A stretch of DNA of 32,822 bases, from positions 1-32,822 of IMG/VR virus record IMGVR_UViG_3300032560_000079; one strand, written 5' to 3'. The notes beneath the pieces were generated by a model. It was not told the origin of the DNA. It saw only the letters and a list, made by a program, of their open reading frames with translations, and made no database searches. Each line of letters opens with the position of its first letter. Positions within the stretch are counted from its first letter, which is position 1. A program made the translations under genes and the position numbers. This DNA is from a virus. Shown in pieces: positions 9,088-16,100 of the stretch.

Positions 9088-10095
9088 TTAAGTTGTTTCA
9101 AAAGTTATGGTTACATATATAGTTGAATATGTACCAAATCCTGAAGTGTAAACATTACCATTGGTATATGCCTCAGTAAATCCACCACTTCCTCTATTAG
9201 CCCAAATTGCAGAACCTGATGTTGGTCTAGCCGGTGTAAATGGTAATCCAGTAAAAAAGTTACCTGCATTTCCAGTTACACTAGTAGTAGCACTTAATGT
9301 GGCTGTAACTGTAACAAATCTGCCAATTTTTGTGTATGTACCACTAGAAGAAAAAGTGCCAACAACAGTTAAATTACCTACTCCTGGTGACCATGTACCT
9401 TCTTCATAATCATTTAAAATTGTGCTAGAACCAAATTGAATACTAGTTGCATTAGCAACACCTAAAATTGGAGTCACCAAAGTAGGTGATGTTGCTAATA
9501 CATTATTTCCTGTTCCTGTATTTGTAACACTTACAAGATTTTTACTTGCATCTGTTGCTACAGCACTTGATGCAGTTAAACCACTAAGATTAACGCCAGT
9601 TATGCTTAAAACACCAGTATTAGGTACAAAACTTAATTTAGTTGAACTTGTGGTTTGTGGTAAATTTCCTGTTGTTGCGCTAACTATGGTTGGATACCAA
9701 GTAGCAATTGAGCTTGTATTGTCAGTTATTGCGGTATTTGTTGCATTTGTTGCAGATCCAACAGATAAGGTAGATTGCGCTACATATTGGGGCGCAGTAC
9801 CGCTAGATGTTAGAACGTAATTTGCCGTTCCTATTCCTAATTTGGATAAGGCTGAACCAGAAGCGTAATATGGTAGATCACCAGCTGTGTAACTGGTTAA
9901 ACCTGTACCGCCTGCGGTTGTGGGCGTTGTTTTCCAGCCAATTACTTGTATTGCAGCGTTGTTATCTTTATAAAACAGTTTGCCATCTGTGTAATTAATA
10001 GCCAATTCACCCGCACCCAAATTAGCAGCGAGAGGCGTGTTAGTAGCCGTTCCGCTGTTATATAGATAAATTGGGGTATAGTTTGTTTGCGCCAT
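9088..10095 (-). CDS. Tail fibre protein with repeat modules
   Basis: A 335-aa protein. The N terminus (MAQTNYTPIYLYNSGTATNTPLAANLGAGELAINYTDGKLFYKD) is a common start of phage fibre proteins, where it mediates attachment. The middle has fibre repeats: APQYVAQSTLSVGSATN, shared almost exactly with the neighbouring 612-aa fibre, and NTGTGNNVLATSPTLVTP. From about residue 230 (ILNDYEEGTWSPGV...) the C-terminal part is beta-rich and ends TIYVTITFETT, likely the receptor-facing domain. No clear Shine-Dalgarno site precedes the ATG, so coupling to the gene above is likely. Confidence 0.75.
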   Translation of the reverse strand: MAQTNYTPIYLYNSGTATNTPLAANLGAGELAINYTDGKLFYKDNNAAIQVIGWKTTPTTAGGTGLTSYTAGDLPYYASGSALSKLGIGTANYVLTSSGTAPQYVAQSTLSVGSATNATNTAITDNTSSIATWYPTIVSATTGNLPQTTSSTKLSFVPNTGVLSITGVNLSGLTASSAVATDASKNLVSVTNTGTGNNVLATSPTLVTPILGVANATSIQFGSSTILNDYEEGTWSPGVGNLTVVGTFSSSGTYTKIGRFVTVTATLSATTSVTGNAGNFFTGLPFTPARPTSGSAIWANRGSGGFTEAYTNGNVYTSGFGTYSTIYVTITFETT

Positions 10096-10097
10096 TT

Positions 10098-10409
10098 TTA
10101 AATATTAGGTGTAAAAACTTGGGGTTTCCAGGGCGGAACAACGGTTTGCTTAGATAAGGATTTTAACTGTTCTATCAGTCTAGATGTAATTAAATTTACA
10201 CCGTCCTTGTAGGTGTCGCTCTCTACCCATTTAGCGACCATATCTTCAGTCACTTGCGCAAAAGGTACAGTCATAACTGGGTTTTTAAACCACCAATTTC
10301 CTTCTGTTTCCACTTTTTTATCATCCTCTGTTGCTGTTACAAAGTATTTTGCGTGAGTAATCAACTCATTTTCAGCAGAAATTTCTAATATTTTCCAAGT
10401 AATTTCCAT
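10098..10409 (-). CDS. Small fibre-region protein, unknown function
   Basis: A 103-aa protein (MEITWKILEISAENELITHAKYFVTATEDDKKVETEGNWW...). It has a beta-rich first half, then a helical second half with PFAQVTEDMVAKWVESDTYKDG. This layout recurs in short proteins beside tail fibre genes of many phages, with no known role. The longer reading frame starting at 10460 is rejected. The ATG at 10409 overlaps the stop of the 612-aa fibre gene as TAATG, and AGGTAC lies upstream. It may help fibre folding or attachment, but this is only a guess from position. Confidence 0.65.
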   Translation of the reverse strand: MEITWKILEISAENELITHAKYFVTATEDDKKVETEGNWWFKNPVMTVPFAQVTEDMVAKWVESDTYKDGVNLITSRLIEQLKSLSKQTVVPPWKPQVFTPNI

Positions 10410-12247
10410 TAAAAAGTACCTCCATTTAAACCACTCGTCAATGCGCCAGTTGCAGGCCAATAAGTTAGTTTTGTAGAACTTGTGTATTCAGTTGTTAAAT
10501 TGCCACTTGTTTGGTTTGCAAACAATATGTACCTGGTCCCTGCGGTTGTCGTGTCATCTGTCACCGTTGCATAGGCCGTAGGCGTTGACCATGATGGGGC
10601 GCTTGTGCCATTTGACGTTAAAACCTGACCAGTTGTGCCGTTTGCAATAAAAGATGTTGCGCCTGCGCCTGTTTGGTAAGGTATCTGACTTGCAATACCA
10701 CCAGCCAAGTTTGTTGCAGTCCCGACCGACAAAGTAGATTGTGCGACGTATTGTGGGGCGCTTGCGCCTGCGGTTAAAACGTAACCAGACGTGCCAAGCG
10801 TTAAGAATGTGGTTGTGCTTGCTGCGCTGTTGTATGCAATTGCGCCTGCCGAGCCACCAGCAATATTAGTTGCCGTACCGACCGATAACGTAGACTGGCT
10901 TACCCAGGTTGGTGCAGAGCCTGTGCCCTGAGTCTGTAGAATTTGGCCCGAAGTGCCTGCCGAAAGGAACGCAGTCGTACTCGCAGCCGTTTGATACGGA
11001 AAGGCATAAGCAGATCCTCCAGCAATATTTGTTGATGATGTCGCAGTTGCAGCATTACCGCCAATGCTCAGTCCGCTTGCAGTACCTGTAATGTTTGTGC
11101 CAACAAGTGCGCTAGGCGTACCCAAAGCAGGCGTTACAAGCGTTGGGCTTGTTGCTAATACTACGTTGCCAGTTCCAGTCGTTGACGTGCTAGAAGCAGC
11201 TGTGAGCTGACCCTGAGCATTCACCGTAAAGTTACCCAATGTGTAACTTCCCGCAGACACCGCAGTATTTGCAATTGCGACCGTTACTGCTGAACTGCCA
11301 TTAAAAGACGTGCCTGACAATCCTGTGCCAATGGTCAACGCATTTGTTGTGTTTGCCGTTACAGTTGCAGACCCACCAAGTGAAATAGCAGATCCGTTTA
11401 CTGTGATTGAACTGTTGGTTAACCCAGAATTAGGAATTGTTGCATTTATTTGACTGGGCGCTATAGAAATTGACGTGTTCGTGACAGATGTAACTTGGCC
11501 TGACGAATTTGTCACAAATACTGGAACACTAGAGGCAGAGCCATAAGTGCCTGCTGTGCCAACTGGAGTAATGCTAAATTGATAGCTTGAAAGAGTTAGT
11601 CCAGTTCCTGCTGTGTATGTAGCATTATTACTGAACTGAGTAAATGTTATTGGAGTTGTTCCAAGAGTTCCATTTTGAGGAATTGTGCTAACCCAAGCTG
11701 ATCCAGATTGGCTTGTTCCATTTTCCACAAACAGAAATGCAGCCACCAACTCAGCATAAGTATTAGCATCACTTGATCTAACCCAAGCACTTGCAGATGC
11801 TATATAAATACCATTATTAGCCTGAGTACTCTGGTTTTTGACCAAAACTCTATCACCAGCTAATGTTGTGTAACCATCAATTGTCTGTAGCCCAGATAAA
11901 GTGATATTTGCAGTGGTTGCTACTTGAGCTGGTTGCTTAAATGATAATCCCTGAATATAAGCATCAACATAACTTTTATTAACAATATCTGTAGCATTTA
12001 CAGGAGTTGTACTAATTGAGCCTGTTGTGGTGCTTATATTGGTAAAAGCACCTGAAGATGGGGTAACTAGTCCAATTGAGGAGCTATTTATTGTGCTATT
12101 TGTGATAGTCAGACCACTCTGAACTGGGTTCAAAGTAGCATAAAAAGGACGCCCCTGGCCTAAAAACGTCTGAAAGTTTCCGAACACATCGAAGTATGCC
12201 TGTACTGGCAGTATATTCTGATCAACGGTTGAGGCAGGGGCATTCAT
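10409..12247 (-). CDS. Large tail fibre / adhesin-like protein with tandem repeats
   Basis: A 612-aa protein dominated by Ser, Thr, Gly, Ala and Asn. Residues of about 80-200 carry the fibre segment VNKSYVDAYIQGLSF ... VLVKNQSTQANNGIY. The C-terminal third has at least three copies of a unit of about 45 residues (PYQTA/G..TTF(L/I)..GTSGQ(I/V)L...APTW/QYV.QSTLSVGTATN(I/L)AGG). The end is GLNGGTF. Beta-rich tandem units of this kind form fibrous shafts. An in-frame ATG at 12262 exists, but the ATG at 12247 forms a TAATG junction with the preceding gene and is preferred. The repeats share wording with the 335-aa fibre downstream, which suggests exchange or duplication between the two genes. Confidence 0.75.
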   Translation of the reverse strand: MNAPASTVDQNILPVQAYFDVFGNFQTFLGQGRPFYATLNPVQSGLTITNSTINSSSIGLVTPSSGAFTNISTTTGSISTTPVNATDIVNKSYVDAYIQGLSFKQPAQVATTANITLSGLQTIDGYTTLAGDRVLVKNQSTQANNGIYIASASAWVRSSDANTYAELVAAFLFVENGTSQSGSAWVSTIPQNGTLGTTPITFTQFSNNATYTAGTGLTLSSYQFSITPVGTAGTYGSASSVPVFVTNSSGQVTSVTNTSISIAPSQINATIPNSGLTNSSITVNGSAISLGGSATVTANTTNALTIGTGLSGTSFNGSSAVTVAIANTAVSAGSYTLGNFTVNAQGQLTAASSTSTTGTGNVVLATSPTLVTPALGTPSALVGTNITGTASGLSIGGNAATATSSTNIAGGSAYAFPYQTAASTTAFLSAGTSGQILQTQGTGSAPTWVSQSTLSVGTATNIAGGSAGAIAYNSAASTTTFLTLGTSGYVLTAGASAPQYVAQSTLSVGTATNLAGGIASQIPYQTGAGATSFIANGTTGQVLTSNGTSAPSWSTPTAYATVTDDTTTAGTRYILFANQTSGNLTTEYTSSTKLTYWPATGALTSGLNGGTF

Positions 12248-12606
12248 TAGTATGGGATGCAAGTCATGACTATCACATCACCAGCAGACATATTTGCTGC
12301 AAGTCCTGTAGTAATTCCGTAACCAGTTACAGTAACTGATGTGGTGCTACTAGCAGTTTGTTGCAAAAATAGGCTTGAACCAGATGTTACATCATTAGCA
12401 ACAACCATCCAACCGTTTGGCGCAGCTGGTAAAGTTAAAGTGCCTGATGCAGCACCACCACTACCAACAGTCACCGCAAAACAGTTTGGTGTCACGCCTT
12501 TAAGCGTAGGGGAAGTACCAAAACCGCTTGAAATAACTGGTTGTGTAGAGTAAGTGCTAAGTAACACCGTATTAGGTGTATTTGTATTAGCTACTTGGTT
12601 TGTCAT
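12247..12606 (-). CDS. Small beta-rich virion protein, unknown function
   Basis: A 119-aa Ser/Thr/Gly/Val-rich protein (MTNQVANTNTPNTVLL...) with alternating hydrophobic pattern and no charged helices. The central ANDVTSGSSLFLQQTASSTTSVTVTGYGI looks like part of a beta-sandwich. It shares an ATGA overlap with the 120-aa gene above and a TAATG with the fibre below, so the three are tightly coupled. A decoration or fibre-base protein is plausible from composition and position. I do not recognise the family. Confidence 0.65.
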   Translation of the reverse strand: MTNQVANTNTPNTVLLSTYSTQPVISSGFGTSPTLKGVTPNCFAVTVGSGGAASGTLTLPAAPNGWMVVANDVTSGSSLFLQQTASSTTSVTVTGYGITTGLAANMSAGDVIVMTCIPY

Positions 12607-12965
12607 GATTGATCTGCCATAGGAGTAATATACAGATTAGCCGTTGATGTCGAAGTAATGGCGCTTACAGAGAATCCGTTGGACGGAACTGCAATCACCA
12701 TTGGCGTTGACATTGACACACCTAATATTACTGTGTTTGTGGGAGTTCCAGCAGTAGGAAATACCGCAGCTGGAGCCGTTAACGAATTGAGAGCGTTATT
12801 CTCTGCAATCGTTAATGCAATTGGATTGGTTGAAGTGTTAAGAAAACCGCAATAGTTGATCTGATCGTTACCTGCAGGCGTAACAGTCAAAGCAGCTGAT
12901 GCGGTTGTCGAAACAGCAACAACGTAAGATGGACCAACTGGTCTAAATACGCTTGTATTTGCCAT
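12603..12965 (-). CDS. Small beta-rich virion protein, unknown function
   Basis: A 120-aa protein (MANTSVFRPVGPSYVVAVSTTASAALTVTP...INYCGFLNTS). The first half has an Ig-like or jelly-roll pattern of alternating hydrophobic strands. The Ala/Thr-rich composition resembles that of its 108-aa and 148-aa neighbours, and the set may be head decoration proteins. The stop overlaps the next start (ATGA). No motif allows a firmer statement. Confidence 0.65.
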   Translation of the reverse strand: MANTSVFRPVGPSYVVAVSTTASAALTVTPAGNDQINYCGFLNTSTNPIALTIAENNALNSLTAPAAVFPTAGTPTNTVILGVSMSTPMVIAVPSNGFSVSAITSTSTANLYITPMADQS

Positions 12966-12967
12966 GA

Positions 12968-13294
12968 TTAAGCAGCGTTTACAGGAACTGGACCTTCAAA
13001 ACGTGTAATCTGGAATTCATACACGCCAGTTGCAGGAGTTGCAGGAGATGTACTGCAGTTACCAAACTGAATTGTCAGAATGTTGTTGGTCAAACAATCT
13101 GTTTCAGCAATGAAAATACCAGCCGTTTGGTTAGCAATGTAACCGCCTGGTTGGATGTAATCAGTTGTTAACAGGCCTGGAACTGTGAAAGTCTGAACTG
13201 CTGTTGTGCTTGCAGCGACCTGCGCAGGCGTAATGGATGGCGCAATGTAGAAAGTGCTTAAAGCATTTCCACGGGCAATTGTGGTAGATGGCAT
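12968..13294 (-). CDS. Small virion-type protein, unknown function
   Basis: A 108-aa beta-rich protein (MPSTTIARGNALSTFYIAPSITPAQVAASTTAVQTF...) with two Cys (CLTNN, NCSTS) and the C terminus YEFQITRFEGPVPVNAA. It is the first gene after an intrinsic terminator (13330-13362) and has a good ribosome site (AAAGGAAAAAAC). A promoter overlapping that terminator may start transcription here. Its placement two genes after the coat gene fits a minor capsid or decoration protein, but this is not shown by a motif. Confidence 0.65.
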   Translation of the reverse strand: MPSTTIARGNALSTFYIAPSITPAQVAASTTAVQTFTVPGLLTTDYIQPGGYIANQTAGIFIAETDCLTNNILTIQFGNCSTSPATPATGVYEFQITRFEGPVPVNAA

Positions 13295-13318
13295 GTTTTT
13301 TCCTTTGGAAATAGGTTA

Positions 13319-13346
13319 ATTGTACTTTAAAAAGAGAAAAAGTCAC
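13319..13346 (-). promoter_or_regulatory. Possible promoter inside the terminator region before the fibre block
   Basis: On the minus strand, GTGACT (13346-13341) lies 16 bases from TACAAT (13324-13319). The -35 uses the descending arm of the terminator hairpin. The arrangement would restart transcription for the 108-aa gene and the fibre genes after termination. The spacing is good, but the -35 is weak and part of a palindrome, so confidence is low. Confidence 0.3.
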
Positions 13347-13362
13347 CCCTTTTGAGGGTGAC
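13330..13362 (-). terminator. Intrinsic terminator after the 148-aa gene
   Basis: On the minus strand, a perfect 7-bp stem GTCACCC/GGTGAC(C-side complement) spans 13362-13356 and 13348-13342, closed by a 7-base loop, and runs straight into TTTTTCTCTTTTT. It lies 22 bases after the stop of the 148-aa gene. It should reduce read-through from the coat region into the fibre genes, as befits the high coat dosage. Confidence 0.85.
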
Positions 13363-13383
13363 CCTTCTCAATTTCAGCTCGGA

Positions 13384-13830
13384 TTAGCTGAAGTCGTAGC
13401 CATAAACATAAACGTCACCTGTTCCAGTTGCGCCAGATGCAGCAGTTACATCAACGTACAAAGTTTGACCTTGTAGAGCTGGTGTATTAGCTGATGCTGT
13501 TGACAATGAAACGCCAAGTGGTGCTGTAGCCAATGCTGCAATCTGAGTCGTTGTCAGCGCTGGAAACAAACCTGTTGGTGATCCTACGTTTGTAGTTGTG
13601 ATGCTCATAGCTGTGGTAGTTGTCAACGCAACTGCAGAACCTGCATTGTTGACGTTAGTAACTAACATAGTCTGTGGCAAGTACGTTGTAGAGTTATTTA
13701 CTGGTACTGGTGTAAAGGCAACGGCATTTAAGTTAACACCTTTTGCAACGCCCAACAAACGCAGAGTCTGGTTTGTTGTGACATTACTGGGGTGTGCCGT
13801 TACTGTGGTTGCTGGTCCTGGATTAGCCAT
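13384..13830 (-). CDS. Probable head decoration / minor structural protein
   Basis: A 148-aa, Thr/Ala/Val-rich, beta-patterned protein (MANPGPATTVTAHPSNVTTNQTLRLLGVAKGVNL...) ending DVYVYGYDFS. It is immediately downstream of the coat gene and is closed by a strong terminator, so it is co-transcribed with coat and probably made at high level. That position suits a capsid decoration protein. Sequence alone does not prove it. A ribosome site AAAGGATAAACAAA precedes the ATG. Confidence 0.65.
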   Translation of the reverse strand: MANPGPATTVTAHPSNVTTNQTLRLLGVAKGVNLNAVAFTPVPVNNSTTYLPQTMLVTNVNNAGSAVALTTTTAMSITTTNVGSPTGLFPALTTTQIAALATAPLGVSLSTASANTPALQGQTLYVDVTAASGATGTGDVYVYGYDFS

Positions 13831-13856
13831 TTTGTTTATCCTTTATAAAATGTTAA

Positions 13857-15101
13857 TTAGGCTGCAATACGGCAGGCAAGCTCAGGGTACAAAGGTGCCC
13901 ATCCGTACAACACGTCTAAACGGGTAGGAATACTATCGTTATTAATTGTGTACTGCCTCACAACCCTCATGGAAAGTCCAATCTCTTTGTCTGATGCACG
14001 ACCAGCAAAGTGAACGCCCTCTGGCAACTCCAAGTCCGCTACCGCCAAAGTGAATGCGTTTCTGTGGAAAAGCACGTTCTGTGGAGACAATGTACCTGTG
14101 TTGTTAAAAGGAGTTACAACTGCTGTTGTGGATGTAGAACCAATCACGATTGTGTTTTGGAACTGACCACCAACAATGATTGCAGGTGAAACTTGAATGT
14201 TTGTTGCGCCAGTTCCTACAGTTGTAGTAGCCTGAACAACAAAATTACGCAGTTTGCCTGAACCATAAGCTTGGCGGTTTTGTGGGTTGGTTGCATATAA
14301 ACCAGCAATCTGGATCACGTCACCAGCATTCAATGTGCTTGATGATGATGCTTTGATCTGAATTGTGGAATACTGTGACCAACCACTTGTCAAATAACCA
14401 ACTTGTGCAGTTGTGTCAGCAGACAATGTATTACCAGAGTAAGAACCAAAAGTTTGTGAAACCACGTTTTGATCTAACTTCCAGTTTGTACCAGCTGAGT
14501 CACGACCCATCAAACCTTTCCTGTATTGCTCCGCAATCGCTTCTTGGGGCATGAACAAACCTTTTAAACTGTCAACGATTGTTGCAGATGTAAAGGGTTC
14601 TACGATACAAGCACGACGTCCGTCTCTAGGTGCGCCTTCAGCATCAAGATAAGCACCAGCTGTTAAGTAGGTGATTAGTCCTGTTGGAGGAGTACCAGCA
14701 ACACCAACAATGTTTGCAGTTTGAAGTGCAGCCATTGTTAGTCCGTCACGGTCTATCTTATTTGCTATGGCGGCCACCGCAGGTTTGAGCACGCGGTCAC
14801 TAAACATATCAAGAGATAGGGCCAGATCCTGGGTGGTAAATTGGGTATCAACGTGAAATTGCGTACTTAAAGTAACAGGAACCGAAGTTTCGTTGAAGTC
14901 CTCTACATTAAGCGCAGGACCTGTGGTACCTACGAAGCGGCCAGGCCTACGGACATTCACGGTATTACCGATTTTGCCACCGACAACCGCAAACTGGTCA
15001 TCATAGTTTCTGTCTACTTCTGATGTGAATGTTAATTCGTTTTCCAGGACCATCAAGGCTTCATTTGTGATCTTGGAAATCGTCAATAAATTATTGGCCA
15101 T
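13857..15101 (-). CDS. Major capsid (coat) protein, P22 gp5-like
   Basis: A 414-aa protein, close to the 430 aa of P22 gp5. The N terminus (MANNLLTISKITNEALMVLENELTFTSEVDRNYDDQF...GNTVNVRRPGRFV...VPVTLSTQFHVDTQFTTQDLALSLDMFSDRVLKPAVAAIANKIDRDG) follows the P22-type coat pattern of an N-arm, the loop with VRRPGR, and the long spine helix. The central Gly/Ser/Thr-rich part (about 215-330) probably holds the inserted I-domain. It is placed directly after scaffold and has a strong ribosome site (AAAGGAAATG). The HK97 fold can be assumed from the family. Confidence 0.9.
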   Translation of the reverse strand: MANNLLTISKITNEALMVLENELTFTSEVDRNYDDQFAVVGGKIGNTVNVRRPGRFVGTTGPALNVEDFNETSVPVTLSTQFHVDTQFTTQDLALSLDMFSDRVLKPAVAAIANKIDRDGLTMAALQTANIVGVAGTPPTGLITYLTAGAYLDAEGAPRDGRRACIVEPFTSATIVDSLKGLFMPQEAIAEQYRKGLMGRDSAGTNWKLDQNVVSQTFGSYSGNTLSADTTAQVGYLTSGWSQYSTIQIKASSSSTLNAGDVIQIAGLYATNPQNRQAYGSGKLRNFVVQATTTVGTGATNIQVSPAIIVGGQFQNTIVIGSTSTTAVVTPFNNTGTLSPQNVLFHRNAFTLAVADLELPEGVHFAGRASDKEIGLSMRVVRQYTINNDSIPTRLDVLYGWAPLYPELACRIAA

Positions 15102-15127
15102 TTCATTTCCTTTAAATTAAAAATTGT

Positions 15128-16021
15128 TTACCTAATCTTTCCAGCCTTACGCAGCTCTTTCCATTGATGTATTGAGCCTGTGAACTCGCCATCTGCGGTC
15201 ATAGGTACATCTACGTTAGATCCGCCTCTGATTGGATTGATAGGCGCTGGTGCGTTACTTTTTCTTACAGCAGGCTTAGGCGCTTCTGCGGTCTTTTCAA
15301 ACCTAGCCTCTAATCTTCCAATCTCTCTTAAAGCACTCGACAAAGGTAAACCGCTGATCTTAGTTGCTATCTCGGGATTCTCAGCCAGATGGTAAAGAAT
15401 TTTGGGTCCGACATCGCTATCTAAAATAGCATCCCTGACTTGATCTGATACAACCACATCTGATGACGCAACCATATCCTCATAATCAGGTAGTTCGCTT
15501 TTCGCTGCCTCTAACTTTGTCTGCCAAGAGGTCATAACTTTCTGGCGTTCTTCGTTAGCTTTGCGTTCAGCTTCCTGTTTATCTCTGTTTGCAAGTGCTT
15601 TAGCAGTCGAAAACTCTGCCAATGCTTTTGCATACTCAAACGCATCGGTAAAATCACTCGGCTGTGGCTCTCTATTAGGCTCCTCAACCTTTGCAGGCTT
15701 AGAAACCCTTTCAAGCGCCTCTAAACGTGCCTCTAAATCACTAGCCCTTAAGCGCTCACGTTCAGCTTCCTGACGTGCCATCTCTCGTTGCTTCGTTAAT
15801 TCAGAAAAACGCTTTTCAAGTTTCGGATTCGGCTTCTTTTCGCCTTCCTCTACTGGTTTGGGTTCGTCTGCAACTGGTTCACTCTGCGGTATATCCTCAA
15901 CTACTGGCTCGGTTTCGACCGCCTCAGTAGGAGCTTCCGTAGCTAAACCAAGTTTATTAGCATAAAACTCACCCGAATTTTCGCTCGTCAATACAGACGA
16001 TGCTTCTCTTTCACTAGACAT
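15128..16021 (-). CDS. Scaffolding protein
   Basis: A 297-aa, highly charged protein, similar in length to P22 gp8 (303 aa). The N-terminal 70 residues are acidic and Pro-rich (EPVVEDIPQSEPVADEPKPVEEGEKK). Residues of about 70-190 are a Glu/Lys/Arg-rich coiled coil (KRFSELTKQREMARQEAERERLRASDLEARLEALERV), and the basic C terminus ends HQWKELRKAGKIR. A basic C-terminal helix binds the coat in the P22 family. It lies between portal and coat, and directly downstream of a consensus promoter. It would direct procapsid assembly and then leave the shell. Confidence 0.85.
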   Translation of the reverse strand: MSSEREASSVLTSENSGEFYANKLGLATEAPTEAVETEPVVEDIPQSEPVADEPKPVEEGEKKPNPKLEKRFSELTKQREMARQEAERERLRASDLEARLEALERVSKPAKVEEPNREPQPSDFTDAFEYAKALAEFSTAKALANRDKQEAERKANEERQKVMTSWQTKLEAAKSELPDYEDMVASSDVVVSDQVRDAILDSDVGPKILYHLAENPEIATKISGLPLSSALREIGRLEARFEKTAEAPKPAVRKSNAPAPINPIRGGSNVDVPMTADGEFTGSIHQWKELRKAGKIR

Positions 16022-16042
16022 AGGTTTTCCCTAAGAATTTGC

Positions 16043-16059
16043 CCTGTGTACCTCACAGG
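16043..16059 (-). promoter_or_regulatory. Hairpin in the 5' leader of the scaffold gene
   Basis: A 6-bp inverted repeat CCTGTG / CACAGG with a 5-base loop sits between the scaffold promoter and the scaffold ribosome site (AGGGAAAACCT). It has no T-run, so it is not a terminator. It may affect leader stability or translation. P22 scaffold synthesis is autoregulated after transcription, but no link can be shown here. Confidence 0.45.
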
Positions 16060-16071
16060 TAAGGTTTAGTC

Positions 16072-16100
16072 AATATAACTGAAAGTAATTATACTGTCAA
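16072..16100 (-). promoter_or_regulatory. Consensus sigma70 promoter before scaffold and coat
   Basis: On the minus strand, TTGACA (16100-16095) is a perfect -35, 17 bases from TATATT (16077-16072, five of six). It lies directly after the portal stop codon in the only sizeable gap between portal and coat. It would give scaffold, coat and the 148-aa gene extra transcripts, ending at the terminator 13330-13362. Confidence 0.75.
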
